A stretch of DNA of 64,000 nt from an uncultured Acidobacteriia bacterium (GTDB lineage: Bacteria > Acidobacteriota > Terriglobia > Bryobacterales > Bryobacteraceae). The DNA is taken from assembly GCA_903907865.1 (NCBI GenBank), contig CAIVPR010000126.1:1-64000 (forward strand). Direction: 5' to 3'. Position numbers and translations under genes: made by a program. This document shows positions 8,339 through 17,306 of this stretch, one piece after another. Position 1 is the first letter of the stretch, and each line of letters begins with the position of its first letter. The notes below the pieces were generated by a model. It was not told the origin of the DNA. It did not search any database and saw nothing but the letters and a program-made list of their open reading frames with translations.

Positions 8339-8464
8339 GTGGGGAGGGACGCTCATTTGAATTCGCCGTGCACCCCCGTGACGGAATGCCCCCGTCCGCG
8401 TCAGATTTGGTGTGGACGGAATTATCGATTCCCTGTCCAGCAATAAGCAAGAGGTGAGATTGAG

Positions 8465-9304
8465 ATGGTTTTGAACAGGGTTGCATGGGTCTGTCTTGGC
8501 GTGTCGGCGTGTCTGGAAGCCCAGACACCGCCCCCGGCTCCACAGGCTCCTCCAAAGGTGCTAAGGGGACGGTCGGCCACATCCTCTCACGCGTTGCGTG
8601 GCTACTTGGGTGTGGGCGTCGTGGACATGTCGAGCGAGCGGGTAAAGGCGCTCAAATTGCCGGACGACTCCGGCATCGAAGTAACGCGCGTGGAGGAAAA
8701 CAGTCCCGCATCCAAGGCGGGCTTGCAGCAGGGCGACGTGATCGTCGAAATCAACGAAAAGAAGATCGACGGCGTCGAGGAGTTTGTCGGAGCGGTGGCC
8801 GAGTCCAACCCAGGCACAAAGGTTTCGCTGGGGGTGTGGCGCAAGGGCGGCAAGCAGACGCTTTCGGCGACGCTGGGGTCGAGGCCCGTGCCAGTCTTCA
8901 GCATGAACGGACCGGACCCTTCGGGGTGGCTGATTTCGCCGCCGACCGCGCCGATGCCGCCATCCGTGGGGGATGTTTGGGGGCTGACGGGTCAGGCACC
9001 GAGGATCGGTTTCGAGGGCGAGTCGCTGACACCCCAGTTGGCCGATTTCTTCGGCGTGAAGGAAGGCGTGCTGGTGCGCACCGTGACTGAGAAGACGTCC
9101 GCGTCGAAGGCGGGGCTGAAGGCGGGCGACGTGATTTGCAAGGTCAACGGGACGCCGGTGTCGAGCACGCGCGAAGTGTCGGGGATCGTGCACGCGGCAC
9201 GGAAGAACGTCACATTTACGGTGATGCGCAACCACAAGGAAATTACCCTGAACGTGGAGACCGCGGAAAACCGGTTGGCGTCGCCGGAACGCGAAGTGCT
9301 GTAG
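8465..9304 (+). CDS. Exported protein with two PDZ domains
   Basis: 279 aa, with GAGGTGA before the ATG. The N-terminal segment is hydrophobic (VLNRVAWVCLGVSACLEAQ), so it is probably secreted. Two PDZ domains are seen: about 40-130 (YLGVGV, then SPASKAGLQQGDVIVEINEK) and about 175-265 (IGFEGESLTPQLADFFGV, then ASKAGLKAGDVICKVNG). This is the PDZ1-PDZ2 layout of HtrA/DegQ proteases without the trypsin domain. It may bind C-terminal peptides of periplasmic proteins. Its TAG stop lies within the -10 element of the DinB gene. Confidence 0.8.
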   Translation: MVLNRVAWVCLGVSACLEAQTPPPAPQAPPKVLRGRSATSSHALRGYLGVGVVDMSSERVKALKLPDDSGIEVTRVEENSPASKAGLQQGDVIVEINEKKIDGVEEFVGAVAESNPGTKVSLGVWRKGGKQTLSATLGSRPVPVFSMNGPDPSGWLISPPTAPMPPSVGDVWGLTGQAPRIGFEGESLTPQLADFFGVKEGVLVRTVTEKTSASKAGLKAGDVICKVNGTPVSSTREVSGIVHAARKNVTFTVMRNHKEITLNVETAENRLASPEREVL

Positions 9305-9307
9305 TAT
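9302..9307 (+). promoter_or_regulatory. -10 element TAGTAT, leaderless promoter of the DinB gene
   Basis: TAGTAT overlaps the stop codon of the PDZ gene and lies 7 nt before the ATG at 9315. No Shine-Dalgarno is seen. Confidence 0.5.
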
Positions 9308-9314
9308 CGGACTT

Positions 9315-9785
9315 ATGGCGTCCAACGGTGTGGAACTTTTGATTCAGGAATGGGAGCGCTCGAAGCAGGGCGCACGGGATTTCATCGAGGCGATGCCCGA
9401 CGAGCATGTCGGGTTCCGGCCCGTGCCGTCGGTGCTCTCCTTCGCGGGGCAGTTCCTGCATATCGCGGACGCGAACTACATGTTCGCCTCGGTCGGATGC
9501 GGGATCCCGAATCCGAATCAAGGGCAGAAGTCCGAGGAGAAGCCGGAGTTGCAGTCCAAGCAGGCTGTGCTGGACTTTGCGACAGCCGGGTATGACTTCG
9601 TCATCGGGGCGTTGCGAAACCTGGACGGCAAGTCGATGGACGAGGAAGTCCAATTCTTCAAGTGGACGATGCCGCGCCATCTGGTCTTTTCCAAGGCGTT
9701 GGAACACCATGCGCACCATCGGGGCCAGACTGCCGTCTATTTCCGGCTGGTTGGCCTGAAGCCGCCGAGTGAGAGGTTGTTCTAA
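9315..9785 (+). CDS. DinB superfamily protein
   Basis: 156 aa, close to the usual DinB/YfiT four-helix-bundle length. Metal-binding histidines are visible: His49 in FLHIADANY and a C-terminal cluster in EHHAHHRGQ (residues 130-138). The HRGQ motif is typical of DinB proteins. These are metal-dependent, often thiol S-transferase-like or of unknown role. The start is leaderless from TAGTAT. The stop overlaps the ATG of the next gene, implying co-transcription. Confidence 0.85.
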   Translation: MASNGVELLIQEWERSKQGARDFIEAMPDEHVGFRPVPSVLSFAGQFLHIADANYMFASVGCGIPNPNQGQKSEEKPELQSKQAVLDFATAGYDFVIGALRNLDGKSMDEEVQFFKWTMPRHLVFSKALEHHAHHRGQTAVYFRLVGLKPPSERLF

Positions 9786-10921
9786 TGCGCAGCGCGGCGT
9801 TGTTGCTGTTGGCAGCCGGGTTGTGCGCGGCCGGGCCGGTGGTCGAGGTTCAGCGGGCACCCGGTGGGGGGATTCAGCCCCAAACGGTGCTGAAGGATGG
9901 CGTCCTCCACCTTGTCTATTACGTAGGCGAGGACAAGGGGGACCTGTTCTATGTCCGTTCCTCCGACTACGGCAAGACGTATTCGAAGGCCATGAGGGTG
10001 AATTCGACGCCGGGTTCGGCTATGGCAATCGGCAATATTCGCGGCGCACATCTGTCGGTGGGTCGGAACGGGTCCGTACATGTGGCATGGAACGGGTCTG
10101 GAAACGCGCTGCCGAAGAGTCCGGCGGGGCAGCCGCCCATGCAGTACTCCCGCATGGTGCCGGGAACGACCGGGTTCGAGCCCGAGCGCAACTTGATTGG
10201 AAAGGCTTGGGGCGTGGATGGCGGGGGATCGCTGGCGGCGGACGACTCGGGCAACGTGTACGTCTTCTGGCATGCGCCGATGCCAGGTACGAAGGGCGAG
10301 GAGAACCGGCGCGTGTGGGTTGCCAAGTCGACTGACGACGGCGCGAGCTTCGCGGCGGAGAAGCTGGCGTTCGACAGTCCGGTTGGGGCTTGCGGCTGCT
10401 GCGGGCTGAGGGCGTCGGTGGACTCGGTGGGCGTTGTTCGAGTGATGTTCCGGGCGGCTGACCAAGTGGTCCACCGGGACATCTGGCTGCTAACCTCGAC
10501 CGACCATGGAGCCACCTTCACGGCGGCGGATGTCTCGCAATGGAACATCGGGGCGTGCGTGATGAGCTCCGAGGCTTTCGCGGACGCGCCGGGCGGGCAG
10601 TTGGCGGCGTGGGAATCCGAGAAGCAGGTATTTTTCGGCAAGATCGATTCGAAGACGGGCGGGGTTCCGGCACCGGTGGCGGCTCCAGGCGTAGTCGGGA
10701 ACCGGAAGTATCCCGCGCTGGCCGTGAACGGTCGGGGCGAGATTCTGTTTGCCTGGACCGAGGGCACGGCTTGGAAGCGCGGTGGCACGGTCGCGTGGCG
10801 GATCTTCGATCAGAGCGGAAAGACGATGTCTCCGGAAAACGGGTCCGCGCCGGATTTCCCGGTCTGGGGTCTGGTGGCGGCGTTTGCTCGTCCCGACGGC
10901 AGTTTTGTCGTGGTGTATTAG
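9785..10921 (+). CDS. Exported sialidase-like beta-propeller protein
   Basis: 378 aa. The ATG overlaps the TAA of the DinB gene by one base. The signal peptide is MRSAALLLLAAGLCAAG. The body has repeated BNR/Asp-box-like signatures: SSDYGKTYSKAM, STDDGASFAAEKL and STDHGATFTAADV, spaced as in six-bladed sialidase propellers. A CGCCG cluster near residue 200 is unusual for the family. Enzymatic residues (Arg triad, Tyr/Glu pair) cannot be assigned by eye, so 'sialidase-like' refers to fold only. The gene is convergent with, and overlaps by 4 nt, the VOC gene. Confidence 0.7.
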   Translation: MRSAALLLLAAGLCAAGPVVEVQRAPGGGIQPQTVLKDGVLHLVYYVGEDKGDLFYVRSSDYGKTYSKAMRVNSTPGSAMAIGNIRGAHLSVGRNGSVHVAWNGSGNALPKSPAGQPPMQYSRMVPGTTGFEPERNLIGKAWGVDGGGSLAADDSGNVYVFWHAPMPGTKGEENRRVWVAKSTDDGASFAAEKLAFDSPVGACGCCGLRASVDSVGVVRVMFRAADQVVHRDIWLLTSTDHGATFTAADVSQWNIGACVMSSEAFADAPGGQLAAWESEKQVFFGKIDSKTGGVPAPVAAPGVVGNRKYPALAVNGRGEILFAWTEGTAWKRGGTVAWRIFDQSGKTMSPENGSAPDFPVWGLVAAFARPDGSFVVVY

Positions 10922-11292
10922 GAGTCGGTCTGCGGCTCTTGGAGTTTTCGCTCCAGTGCCAAGGGATGCCGCGGTTGATAGAGGCCGACCTCGCCACCAC
11001 CCGGAAGCGGGATGCGGGTGACCGCCCCCCACCTTGCTTCCTGCACCTCCGAGCACTGAACGCCTTTCGCGGCGAGTTCGGCAATCTCCGAGTTGAGATC
11101 GTCACAAAGGAAGTACAAATGGTGCCCGTCGGGGTCTTCAGCAGGATGCACGGCCACTTCGGCGGGAGGCAGCGCAAAGATCAGCCACCCGTGACCGGCG
11201 TCGACTGATGAGAGGCCGAGGGTCTCCCTGAGGAAGGCGCGATCTGCGCTTGCGTCCTTGCTGTAGATGACTATGTGGGCACCAAAGACCAT
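10918..11292 (-). CDS. VOC (glyoxalase/bleomycin-resistance) family protein
   Basis: 124 aa. The ATG at 11292 is chosen because GGGAGGAA lies just upstream; longer reading would add an atypical N-terminus. Two beta-alpha-beta-beta-beta halves are recognisable: GAHIVIYSKDASADRAFLRE and HLYFLCDDLNSEIAELAAKG. The end of the second half is GGGEVGLYQPRH, which carries the usual metal-ligand Glu position (EVGLYQ). The reaction is not predictable. The 3' end overlaps the convergent sialidase-like gene. Confidence 0.8.
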   Translation of the reverse strand: MVFGAHIVIYSKDASADRAFLRETLGLSSVDAGHGWLIFALPPAEVAVHPAEDPDGHHLYFLCDDLNSEIAELAAKGVQCSEVQEARWGAVTRIPLPGGGEVGLYQPRHPLALERKLQEPQTDS

Positions 11293-11375
11293 TGCTATTC
11301 CTCCCGATCCATCCAACGGACTGTTTAGAGAATTGAGTTTAGCAAGCCAACCTTGCGGCACTGGTCTCGCCTTTG

Positions 11376-11381
11376 TAGGCT
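11376..11381 (+). promoter_or_regulatory. -10 element TAGGCT, leaderless promoter of the sirtuin gene
   Basis: TAGGCT is followed by 7 nt and the ATG at 11389. No Shine-Dalgarno is present. Confidence 0.45.
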
Positions 11382-11388
11382 TGTACTA

Positions 11389-12099
11389 ATGAAGATCAAG
11401 CAAGCACGTGATGCCGTGCGGGCCGCAAAATCGATTGCAGTGCTGACCGGGGCCGGGGTCTCCGCGGAGAGCGGCATCCCCACGTTCCGTTCCAACGGCG
11501 GCTACTGGAAGACCCACCGGTTCGAGGATTTGGCAACGCCCGAGGCCTTCAAGCGAGACCCGAAGTTCGTCTGGGAATTCTACGAGGAGCGTCGGCGGAG
11601 CATGGCCGCGGCCAAGCCCAATGCCGGGCACGTGGCGCTAGCGGAACTGGAGTGGCGGGTCCCCACCTTTACGCTGGCGACCCAGAACATTGACGGACTG
11701 CACGACGCCGCCGGTTCGCGCAATGTGATCAAGCTGCATGGCGACATATGGGTGCTGCGATGTGTGGCGTGCGGTCGGGAGCGGGAAGATCGGTCCCGGC
11801 TGGAAGTGCTGCCGCCCCGGTGCGGGTGCGGTGGAATGCTGCGTCCGGGTGTCGTGTGGTTTGGCGAGATGCTGCCGGACGGGGCGATGACGCGCTCCAC
11901 AGAGGCCGTCGTAACCGCCGATGTCTTTCTGGTGGTTGGCACATCGGCGCGGGTGTTTCCAGCGGCGGGGCTGATTCCCTTGGCGGTACAGTCGGGTGTG
12001 ACGGTGGTGGAGATCAATCCCGAGGCGACTGATTTCTCGTCAGAAGTGAATTACATGCTGAAGGGGCCCGCAGCGGAGATCCTGCCAGCGTTGCTGTAA
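11389..12099 (+). CDS. cobB: Sirtuin, NAD-dependent protein deacylase
   Basis: 236 aa, a normal bacterial sirtuin length. NAD-binding motifs are GAGVSAESGIPTFR (21-34) and TQNIDGLH (98-105). The catalytic His is His117 in LHGDIW. Four zinc cysteines are Cys125, Cys128, Cys145 and Cys147, with an unusually short CGC spacing in the second pair. Tyr65 and Arg68 (FYEER) form the YxxR motif of SIRT5/CobB-type enzymes, known to favour desuccinylation and demalonylation as well as deacetylation. The start is set by the upstream TAGGCT element. The gene stands alone. Confidence 0.9.
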   Translation: MKIKQARDAVRAAKSIAVLTGAGVSAESGIPTFRSNGGYWKTHRFEDLATPEAFKRDPKFVWEFYEERRRSMAAAKPNAGHVALAELEWRVPTFTLATQNIDGLHDAAGSRNVIKLHGDIWVLRCVACGREREDRSRLEVLPPRCGCGGMLRPGVVWFGEMLPDGAMTRSTEAVVTADVFLVVGTSARVFPAAGLIPLAVQSGVTVVEINPEATDFSSEVNYMLKGPAAEILPALL

Positions 12100-12123
12100 A
12101 ATCAGTCGGGAGACAATGGTTGC

Positions 12124-12324
12124 ATGGCCCGCGACAAACAGCTACTTGACCGCATCCGGGAGCTTGAGGCGATGAACAGCGCCCTGCAGGACAAGCTCGA
12201 CATGATCTATTCGATTCTGGCCCCCGACTACGAGGAGCAGGACGGGATGGATGACGACGATGATGATGACGGGAATCCGGGGCCAAGGCTGGTGCAGATC
12301 GACCTGCCACCGAAAACCGCTTAA
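12124..12324 (+). CDS. Small acidic hypothetical protein, 66 aa
   Basis: The gene begins 24 nt after the sirtuin stop, with GGGAGA at 12108-12113 as a weak ribosome binding site. The N-terminal half is a predicted helix or short coiled coil (LLDRIRELEAMNSALQDKLD). The C-terminal half is very acidic, with a run of seven aspartates (12250-12270) before a Pro-rich end. No signal peptide is present. Coding support is the amphipathic helix pattern and the arrangement behind the sirtuin. The function is unknown. An acidic regulatory or protein-binding peptide is one possibility. Confidence 0.55.
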   Translation: MARDKQLLDRIRELEAMNSALQDKLDMIYSILAPDYEEQDGMDDDDDDDGNPGPRLVQIDLPPKTA

Positions 12325-12465
12325 CACCAAAGGTCTGGGAACACCAGTACCAACATCTGAAGTCAAACACGCCTTCGCCGACCCGCGACGCGGGGGAATT
12401 GTAAAGTTTACGTAAATTCTGGCTCGTGCGACTCTTAGAGCCCCTACCCACTTCCAGGGTGAGTC

Positions 12466-12471
12466 TATACT
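12466..12471 (+). promoter_or_regulatory. -10 element TATACT, leaderless GTG start
   Basis: TATACT is followed by 6 nt and the GTG at 12478. No Shine-Dalgarno is present. Confidence 0.55.
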
Positions 12472-12477
12472 AGACTC

Positions 12478-14175
12478 GTGCTAGGGGATTCGAGAGGGGC
12501 AGCTTCTCTCTGTTTCATCTTTTTCTTATCGGCCACGTCCGCCGTTGCGGAGACGCAATGGGTGAAGGCGCGTCTGGGCTCGTTTGAAACGATTTCGGCT
12601 GGAGGCAGGAAATCCGCCATCCAGGCGCTGGGGCAATTCGAGCAATTCCGCTTTGCCCTAGGCACCGCGATGGGAAAATCCGACCTCCGTTTGGATCCCC
12701 CGATTAGAATTGTGGTCTTCGCCAATGCGAAAGAAATGGCAGCCGAGGAGTGCGCCGGAATCCGCCAAGGCCGCGACCACCAGATGGCCTGCACAGTCGC
12801 AGAAGGGCAATTGGCACCGGAACTCGTGCGGGAACTGACTCGCCGACTGCTGGTCGAGAACTTCGGCAGCCTGCCGCCTGCCACCGAACGGGCGCTGGAG
12901 ACATTTTTTGGCACCGTACAGTCGACAGGCGTCCACGTCACCTGGGGCACTCCGCCTCCGTCGTCCGAACGAACCCGAGAGTGGGCGCTGCTGCACAGGT
13001 TGATCGTGCAGCCCGACTATTCCGGACGAGCCCACATCTACCTCCACAACTTGGCGCAGGGCATGGATTCAAACGGTGCGATCCGGTCCCTCAGTGAAGA
13101 TCCGGCAAAATTCAATGCGGAGGTCGACCGCTATTTCGCGACCGGAAAGTTTGAAAGCGCGGCGGGACCAAGTCGCCCATTGAACCCAGACCGCGATTTC
13201 TCCACGACAAACCTGACTTCGGAGGAAGGCAAGCTGGCGCGGGCCGACTTGTTGAACCGGAACTCCGCAGATTTGTACCAAGGCCTTTTGAAATCAGCCA
13301 AGCTTGCCACCGAGGCACACGAAGGTCTGGCCATCCTGGCGATGCGGGAAAAGGACGCGAACACGGCGCGCGTCCACATGGTTGCGGCGCGCGAGGCGGG
13401 CAGCCGCAACGTGGTTGCACTGACCATGTACGCGGGAATGGAGCGGGACCCGGCGGAGGCGCAGGAGATCCTGAAATACGCACTAGGCCTCGACCCGAAC
13501 TACGCGCCTGCCCACTGGACCTTGGGTGAGCGAATTGATGACACCCCGCGCCGTATCGCCGAATGGAAGAAAGCGGTGGCTCTGGCTCCCCGGAACTACG
13601 AGTGGCTGGCGAAGTATGCCACGCTGTGCCAGGACGAAAAGCAGTATGCGGAGGCGGGGCGCGCCTGGCTGGCGGCGGCTCAATCGGCACCCGAACCGGC
13701 CAGCCGCGACCGGTACTTGGAGGCACGCGCCCAGATCGACCAGTTGCGCGTCGAGGACGAGTTCGTGATCCAACGCCGCGAGGCCCTCATGAAGGCTGCG
13801 GAACTGGACAGGCTTAAGTCTCAGGCGCGCAGGGAGTTGGCGGAGCTGGAAGCGCGTGCAAATTCGAAGCCGCTGTCAAAAGAAGAACTGGACAAGGCAG
13901 TCGATTGGGATGAAGCGCACGGCGGCGAAAAGACATCCGAGGCAACTTTGGTGCGTTCCGATTGTTCCGGGAAGCAACTGAAGCTGCAGGTGAAGGACGG
14001 AACGGGAAAGATGCAGACGTATTTGGTCCCGGACCCCTCGAAGATCGAGATCACCGCCGAAGCCGGCTACCCGGGTGAGGCGACGTTGCAGTGTGGCGGG
14101 GCGCAGAAACCCCGAAAGATCCGGATCACGCTCCGGCACGAAAAAGAACTGGTTGGAATTGAGCTTCTCCGATGA
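12478..14175 (+). CDS. Exported protein with peptidase-like N-terminus and TPR-like repeats
   Basis: 565 aa from a GTG 6 nt after TATACT. The signal peptide ends near residue 24 (CFIFFLSATSAVAET). Residues 25-230 resemble the DUF1570-like/peptidase-like N-terminal part of several Acidobacteriota TPR proteins, but no HExxH zinc motif is visible. Residues 250-430 are helical TPR-like repeats (HEGLAILAMREKDANTARVH, then ALGLDPNYAPAHWTLGE). A Lys/Glu-rich coiled coil covers about 420-465. A small C-terminal beta domain with two Cys follows. The stop overlaps the ATG of the glycosyltransferase gene, so the two are translationally coupled. Confidence 0.7.
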   Translation: MLGDSRGAASLCFIFFLSATSAVAETQWVKARLGSFETISAGGRKSAIQALGQFEQFRFALGTAMGKSDLRLDPPIRIVVFANAKEMAAEECAGIRQGRDHQMACTVAEGQLAPELVRELTRRLLVENFGSLPPATERALETFFGTVQSTGVHVTWGTPPPSSERTREWALLHRLIVQPDYSGRAHIYLHNLAQGMDSNGAIRSLSEDPAKFNAEVDRYFATGKFESAAGPSRPLNPDRDFSTTNLTSEEGKLARADLLNRNSADLYQGLLKSAKLATEAHEGLAILAMREKDANTARVHMVAAREAGSRNVVALTMYAGMERDPAEAQEILKYALGLDPNYAPAHWTLGERIDDTPRRIAEWKKAVALAPRNYEWLAKYATLCQDEKQYAEAGRAWLAAAQSAPEPASRDRYLEARAQIDQLRVEDEFVIQRREALMKAAELDRLKSQARRELAELEARANSKPLSKEELDKAVDWDEAHGGEKTSEATLVRSDCSGKQLKLQVKDGTGKMQTYLVPDPSKIEITAEAGYPGEATLQCGGAQKPRKIRITLRHEKELVGIELLR

Positions 14176-16601
14176 AGAGTTTCCTGAAGCGCCTCGTTGG
14201 CGCCGATTTGCAGAAGGTGATCGCTGTGACGGGGCGTACGCGCGCGGAAGTGGAGGCCAGCGTGGCCCACGCGCGGACGTCGGGAGAGGATCTGCCAATC
14301 TGGGGTCTTTGCGAGGAACAGGCCGACCCCGTTGCCGGATGCGACCACTTCGAGTCGTGCGTGGATGCCGAGGAATTGCGCCGCAGGCTGACGACGGTGT
14401 GGCCAGCCCTGATGATCGTGAACTGGCCGGGGGATGGGAAGGGCTCGAACGCGTTCAAGCTGGTCCCGTTGACTGTGCGTCCCTTCCGGGTGCTCGTTTG
14501 CAACGAAGGTGCGGGGTTCTTTCCGGCCACGCCGCGAACCGTGCTGGAGCATGCGTGGCTGCGGGCGAAGACCACTATTCCGAACCGTACCGCATTGTGG
14601 GCTGCCAAGGTCTACTCATTCCTGTACAATTCCGGTCGACGTGTCTGGGACGTCTTCGCGTTGGCGGGCAACCTGATTCTGGCTTTCCTCGGGTGGTTGG
14701 CTCGGGCAACCCCCGGCTTGACGCGGGCCGCCATGCGCGGGATCACCGGCGGGCGACCGTCACCGTTCGCACGCCAACTGGAGCATGGGGGCGGTCTCCT
14801 CGAAATCGTGGTCCCGAACCGCGGGTGGCCGAGGCGCAAGATCGCGAAGGCGGTGCGAAATTCGGTGGCCGAGTTCATCGTGCTGCGTCGCCGCGAGCCT
14901 GTGCACCGTTTGCAGCCATTGCTGGAGTTGGCGCGCGCCACCGGAGCTTTCACGGTGGCATGGCAATCGGCCTACACCGGTTGGCGGAAGCAGGTGGTGA
15001 ACCGGCATCCGTTCCGGCAGTTGCAGCCCGATGAGGTGGCGCAGGTATTCGGCCCGTGGTCACCGGCACTGGTGATCCGTCGCGACGTCTTGCAGAAGTT
15101 CGGCATCCCGCATGCCCTCACGTACGGAGCCGCGCTCAACATCCTCTACTGGAAGGCTGCGGCGGCCGGAATGGAAAACTTGGTCTTGGGACACGGCGAT
15201 TCCATCACCCAGGAACCGGCGATGGAACTGGAGGACGCCGAATTTGTTGGCAGACTCGCCCTGTCTTCCACAATCCGCAAGCTGGCCCCGGCCCATCCAT
15301 ACCGGTTGCGCGGGAACGTAGCGTCCACGCCATCATTCGCTAAACCCTTCCGCGAGGGCAAGCCCCGCGTTCTGATCGTGTCGCCGTACTTGCCCTTCCC
15401 GCTGTCGCATGGTGGAGCGGTGCGCATTTACAACCTTTGCCGCGAGATGTCGGGGGATGTGGATTTCATCCTCGCGTGCTTCCGGGAGGCCAACGAGACT
15501 GTGCGCTACGCCGAACTGCACGACGTTTTCCGCGAAGTCCACGTGGTCGACATCGACGAGAAGCACCCGTACACTTCATTCCCGGACCAAGTGACCGAGT
15601 ACCGCAATTCGGCAATGGCGGAGCTGGTCCAGCGGCTGTGCCTGGATCGGCACGCCGACCTGCTGCAACTCGAATACACCCAGATGGCGGAATACCGCAA
15701 GTACGCCGGCCCGGTGCCGGTGCTGCTGGTGGAGCACGACATAACGTTCACCCTGTACAAGCAGCTGGCGGAGACTCCAAGCAACCCCCGCGCCGAGTAC
15801 CAATACAAGTTATGGAACAGCTTCGAGCGCGAGGCCCTGGGAGCCGTCAACGCCGTCTGGACCATGTCCGGGCAGGACCGCGATCTGGCGCTTGACAGCG
15901 GCTCGCCGTGGAAGAATACGGCCGTAGTGCCAAACGGGGTGGACTTGGCGCGTTTCCAGCCGGTGCGTCGGCAAAATCGGGAAAGGTCGATCCTGTTCGT
16001 GGGCTCGTTCCGACACCTGCCCAACCTGCTCGCCTTCGAATCACTGCGCCAAGACATTATGCCTGCAGTCTGGGAGCAGTTCCCCGACGCCAAGCTCCAC
16101 GTGATCGCGGGCCCCCACCATGAAAAAGCCGCCAAGGGGGCCAAGAAGGAATCCTTGCTGGCTGCCGACCCCCGCATCGTGATCCAAGGCTTCGTGGAGG
16201 ATGTGCGCCCGGCCTACCGCGAATGCGATGTCGTGGTGATTCCGCTGCCCGTTTCGGCAGGCACCAACATCAAGCTGATGGAAGCGATGGCATGCGGGCG
16301 GGCTGTTGTCAGCACCGGCGTCGGATGCCAGGGCTTGGATCTAGCCGACGGCGAGGATTTGCTGGTAAGGGAAATCGGACCCGGTTTCGCCGAGGCTGTG
16401 GCGAGCTTGCTGGGCGACGAAACACTCCGAAACCGAATCGCGGCAACCGCGCGCGTAACGGCGGAGATGCGCCTGGGCTGGGATTCGATCGCTCAAGAGG
16501 CACTGGAAGCCTACTCCAGGATCACGGGCAAAGCTTTCGGGGCTGCCGAGGCGGCTACCACATCGGTGGTGCCGATCCGGCGTCGGCTTTCCGGGGCGTA
16601 A
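14172..16601 (+). CDS. Large glycosyltransferase with C-terminal GT4 domain
   Basis: 809 aa, about twice a normal GT4 enzyme. The ATG overlaps the preceding stop (ATGA). The first 390 residues resemble a glycosyltransferase-like half but have no clear DxD motif, and contain one hydrophobic segment near 160-185 (VFALAGNLILAFLGWLARA). From about residue 398 (RVLIVSPYLPFPLSHGGAVR) the protein is a GT-B group 1 transferase: the donor-binding half has ILFVGSFRHLPN, VIQGFVEDV and the EAMACGRAVVST signature near residue 704. It probably builds surface polysaccharide or LPS. The 3' end overlaps the convergent zinc-ribbon gene by 47 nt. Confidence 0.8.
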   Translation: MKSFLKRLVGADLQKVIAVTGRTRAEVEASVAHARTSGEDLPIWGLCEEQADPVAGCDHFESCVDAEELRRRLTTVWPALMIVNWPGDGKGSNAFKLVPLTVRPFRVLVCNEGAGFFPATPRTVLEHAWLRAKTTIPNRTALWAAKVYSFLYNSGRRVWDVFALAGNLILAFLGWLARATPGLTRAAMRGITGGRPSPFARQLEHGGGLLEIVVPNRGWPRRKIAKAVRNSVAEFIVLRRREPVHRLQPLLELARATGAFTVAWQSAYTGWRKQVVNRHPFRQLQPDEVAQVFGPWSPALVIRRDVLQKFGIPHALTYGAALNILYWKAAAAGMENLVLGHGDSITQEPAMELEDAEFVGRLALSSTIRKLAPAHPYRLRGNVASTPSFAKPFREGKPRVLIVSPYLPFPLSHGGAVRIYNLCREMSGDVDFILACFREANETVRYAELHDVFREVHVVDIDEKHPYTSFPDQVTEYRNSAMAELVQRLCLDRHADLLQLEYTQMAEYRKYAGPVPVLLVEHDITFTLYKQLAETPSNPRAEYQYKLWNSFEREALGAVNAVWTMSGQDRDLALDSGSPWKNTAVVPNGVDLARFQPVRRQNRERSILFVGSFRHLPNLLAFESLRQDIMPAVWEQFPDAKLHVIAGPHHEKAAKGAKKESLLAADPRIVIQGFVEDVRPAYRECDVVVIPLPVSAGTNIKLMEAMACGRAVVSTGVGCQGLDLADGEDLLVREIGPGFAEAVASLLGDETLRNRIAATARVTAEMRLGWDSIAQEALEAYSRITGKAFGAAEAATTSVVPIRRRLSGA

Positions 16602-17193
16602 ACCGGGCACCTAGCGCGCCGCCGGCCGCGCAGAGTCCGACCACCAGGACGAAACTCATCGCAAGGCCCATCAGGAAGATGATGGCCAGATTCGCGGGGT
16701 CGTTCAGGACCGGTGCTATCTCCGGCTGCTGCTTGACCATTTCCTGAACGATGTCTTTGCTGGCGAAAAGCATCGTCATCGAAAAGACAACCGCCATGCC
16801 CACAAACGTGATGATGCCCGTGAGCGACCCCAGCCGGGCCCCCGACGGCACTGTCAGGGTGAGCCCGGTCAGGCGTCGGTAGAGCAGAACGCCGCCCCAA
16901 CCGGCAGCTACCCACCACACCACGAACAGTAGGCTCAAGCCGGGGATCAGTTGGACCATCATGATCGCCAGCGACATCAGGAATGCCACGCGTACTGCCA
17001 CCGGGTTGGAAAAGCCCACAGGCAGGGCGGCCAGCATCTCCTGCTGTGTCGGTTGTCGCCGGGGCGGCGGCGCGACGGCTTCCTCAATCACCACCGTGCC
17101 ATTGGCGGGTCGCCCGCAACGGTGGCAGAAACTGGCACCCTCCACCAACAGCGTTCCGCACGTACAACGTTCGTTCATGTCAACCTCGGGCAT
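16555..17193 (-). CDS. Zinc-ribbon membrane protein
   Basis: 212 aa. A zinc ribbon lies at the N-terminus (CTCGTLLVEGASFCHRCGRP: CxC...CxxC), followed by a short linker and four predicted transmembrane segments in the C-terminal two-thirds. ATGs at 17193 and 17178 are both possible; GAGG is correctly placed for the second. Such zinc-ribbon membrane proteins have no known reaction. It converges on and overlaps the glycosyltransferase gene. Confidence 0.65.
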   Translation of the reverse strand: MPEVDMNERCTCGTLLVEGASFCHRCGRPANGTVVIEEAVAPPPRRQPTQQEMLAALPVGFSNPVAVRVAFLMSLAIMMVQLIPGLSLLFVVWWVAAGWGGVLLYRRLTGLTLTVPSGARLGSLTGIITFVGMAVVFSMTMLFASKDIVQEMVKQQPEIAPVLNDPANLAIIFLMGLAMSFVLVVGLCAAGGALGARFTPRKADAGSAPPMW

Positions 17194-17306
17194 CTTTCAG
17201 TACCTCGCGCACGTCAACACCCCCGGACCCGGTTGGTAAGACCAGTGGCACCGCGCCCGGCGGTTCTTGCGCTTCCAAAAAGCAGCGGGCAGATCGCCCG
17301 CTACCC

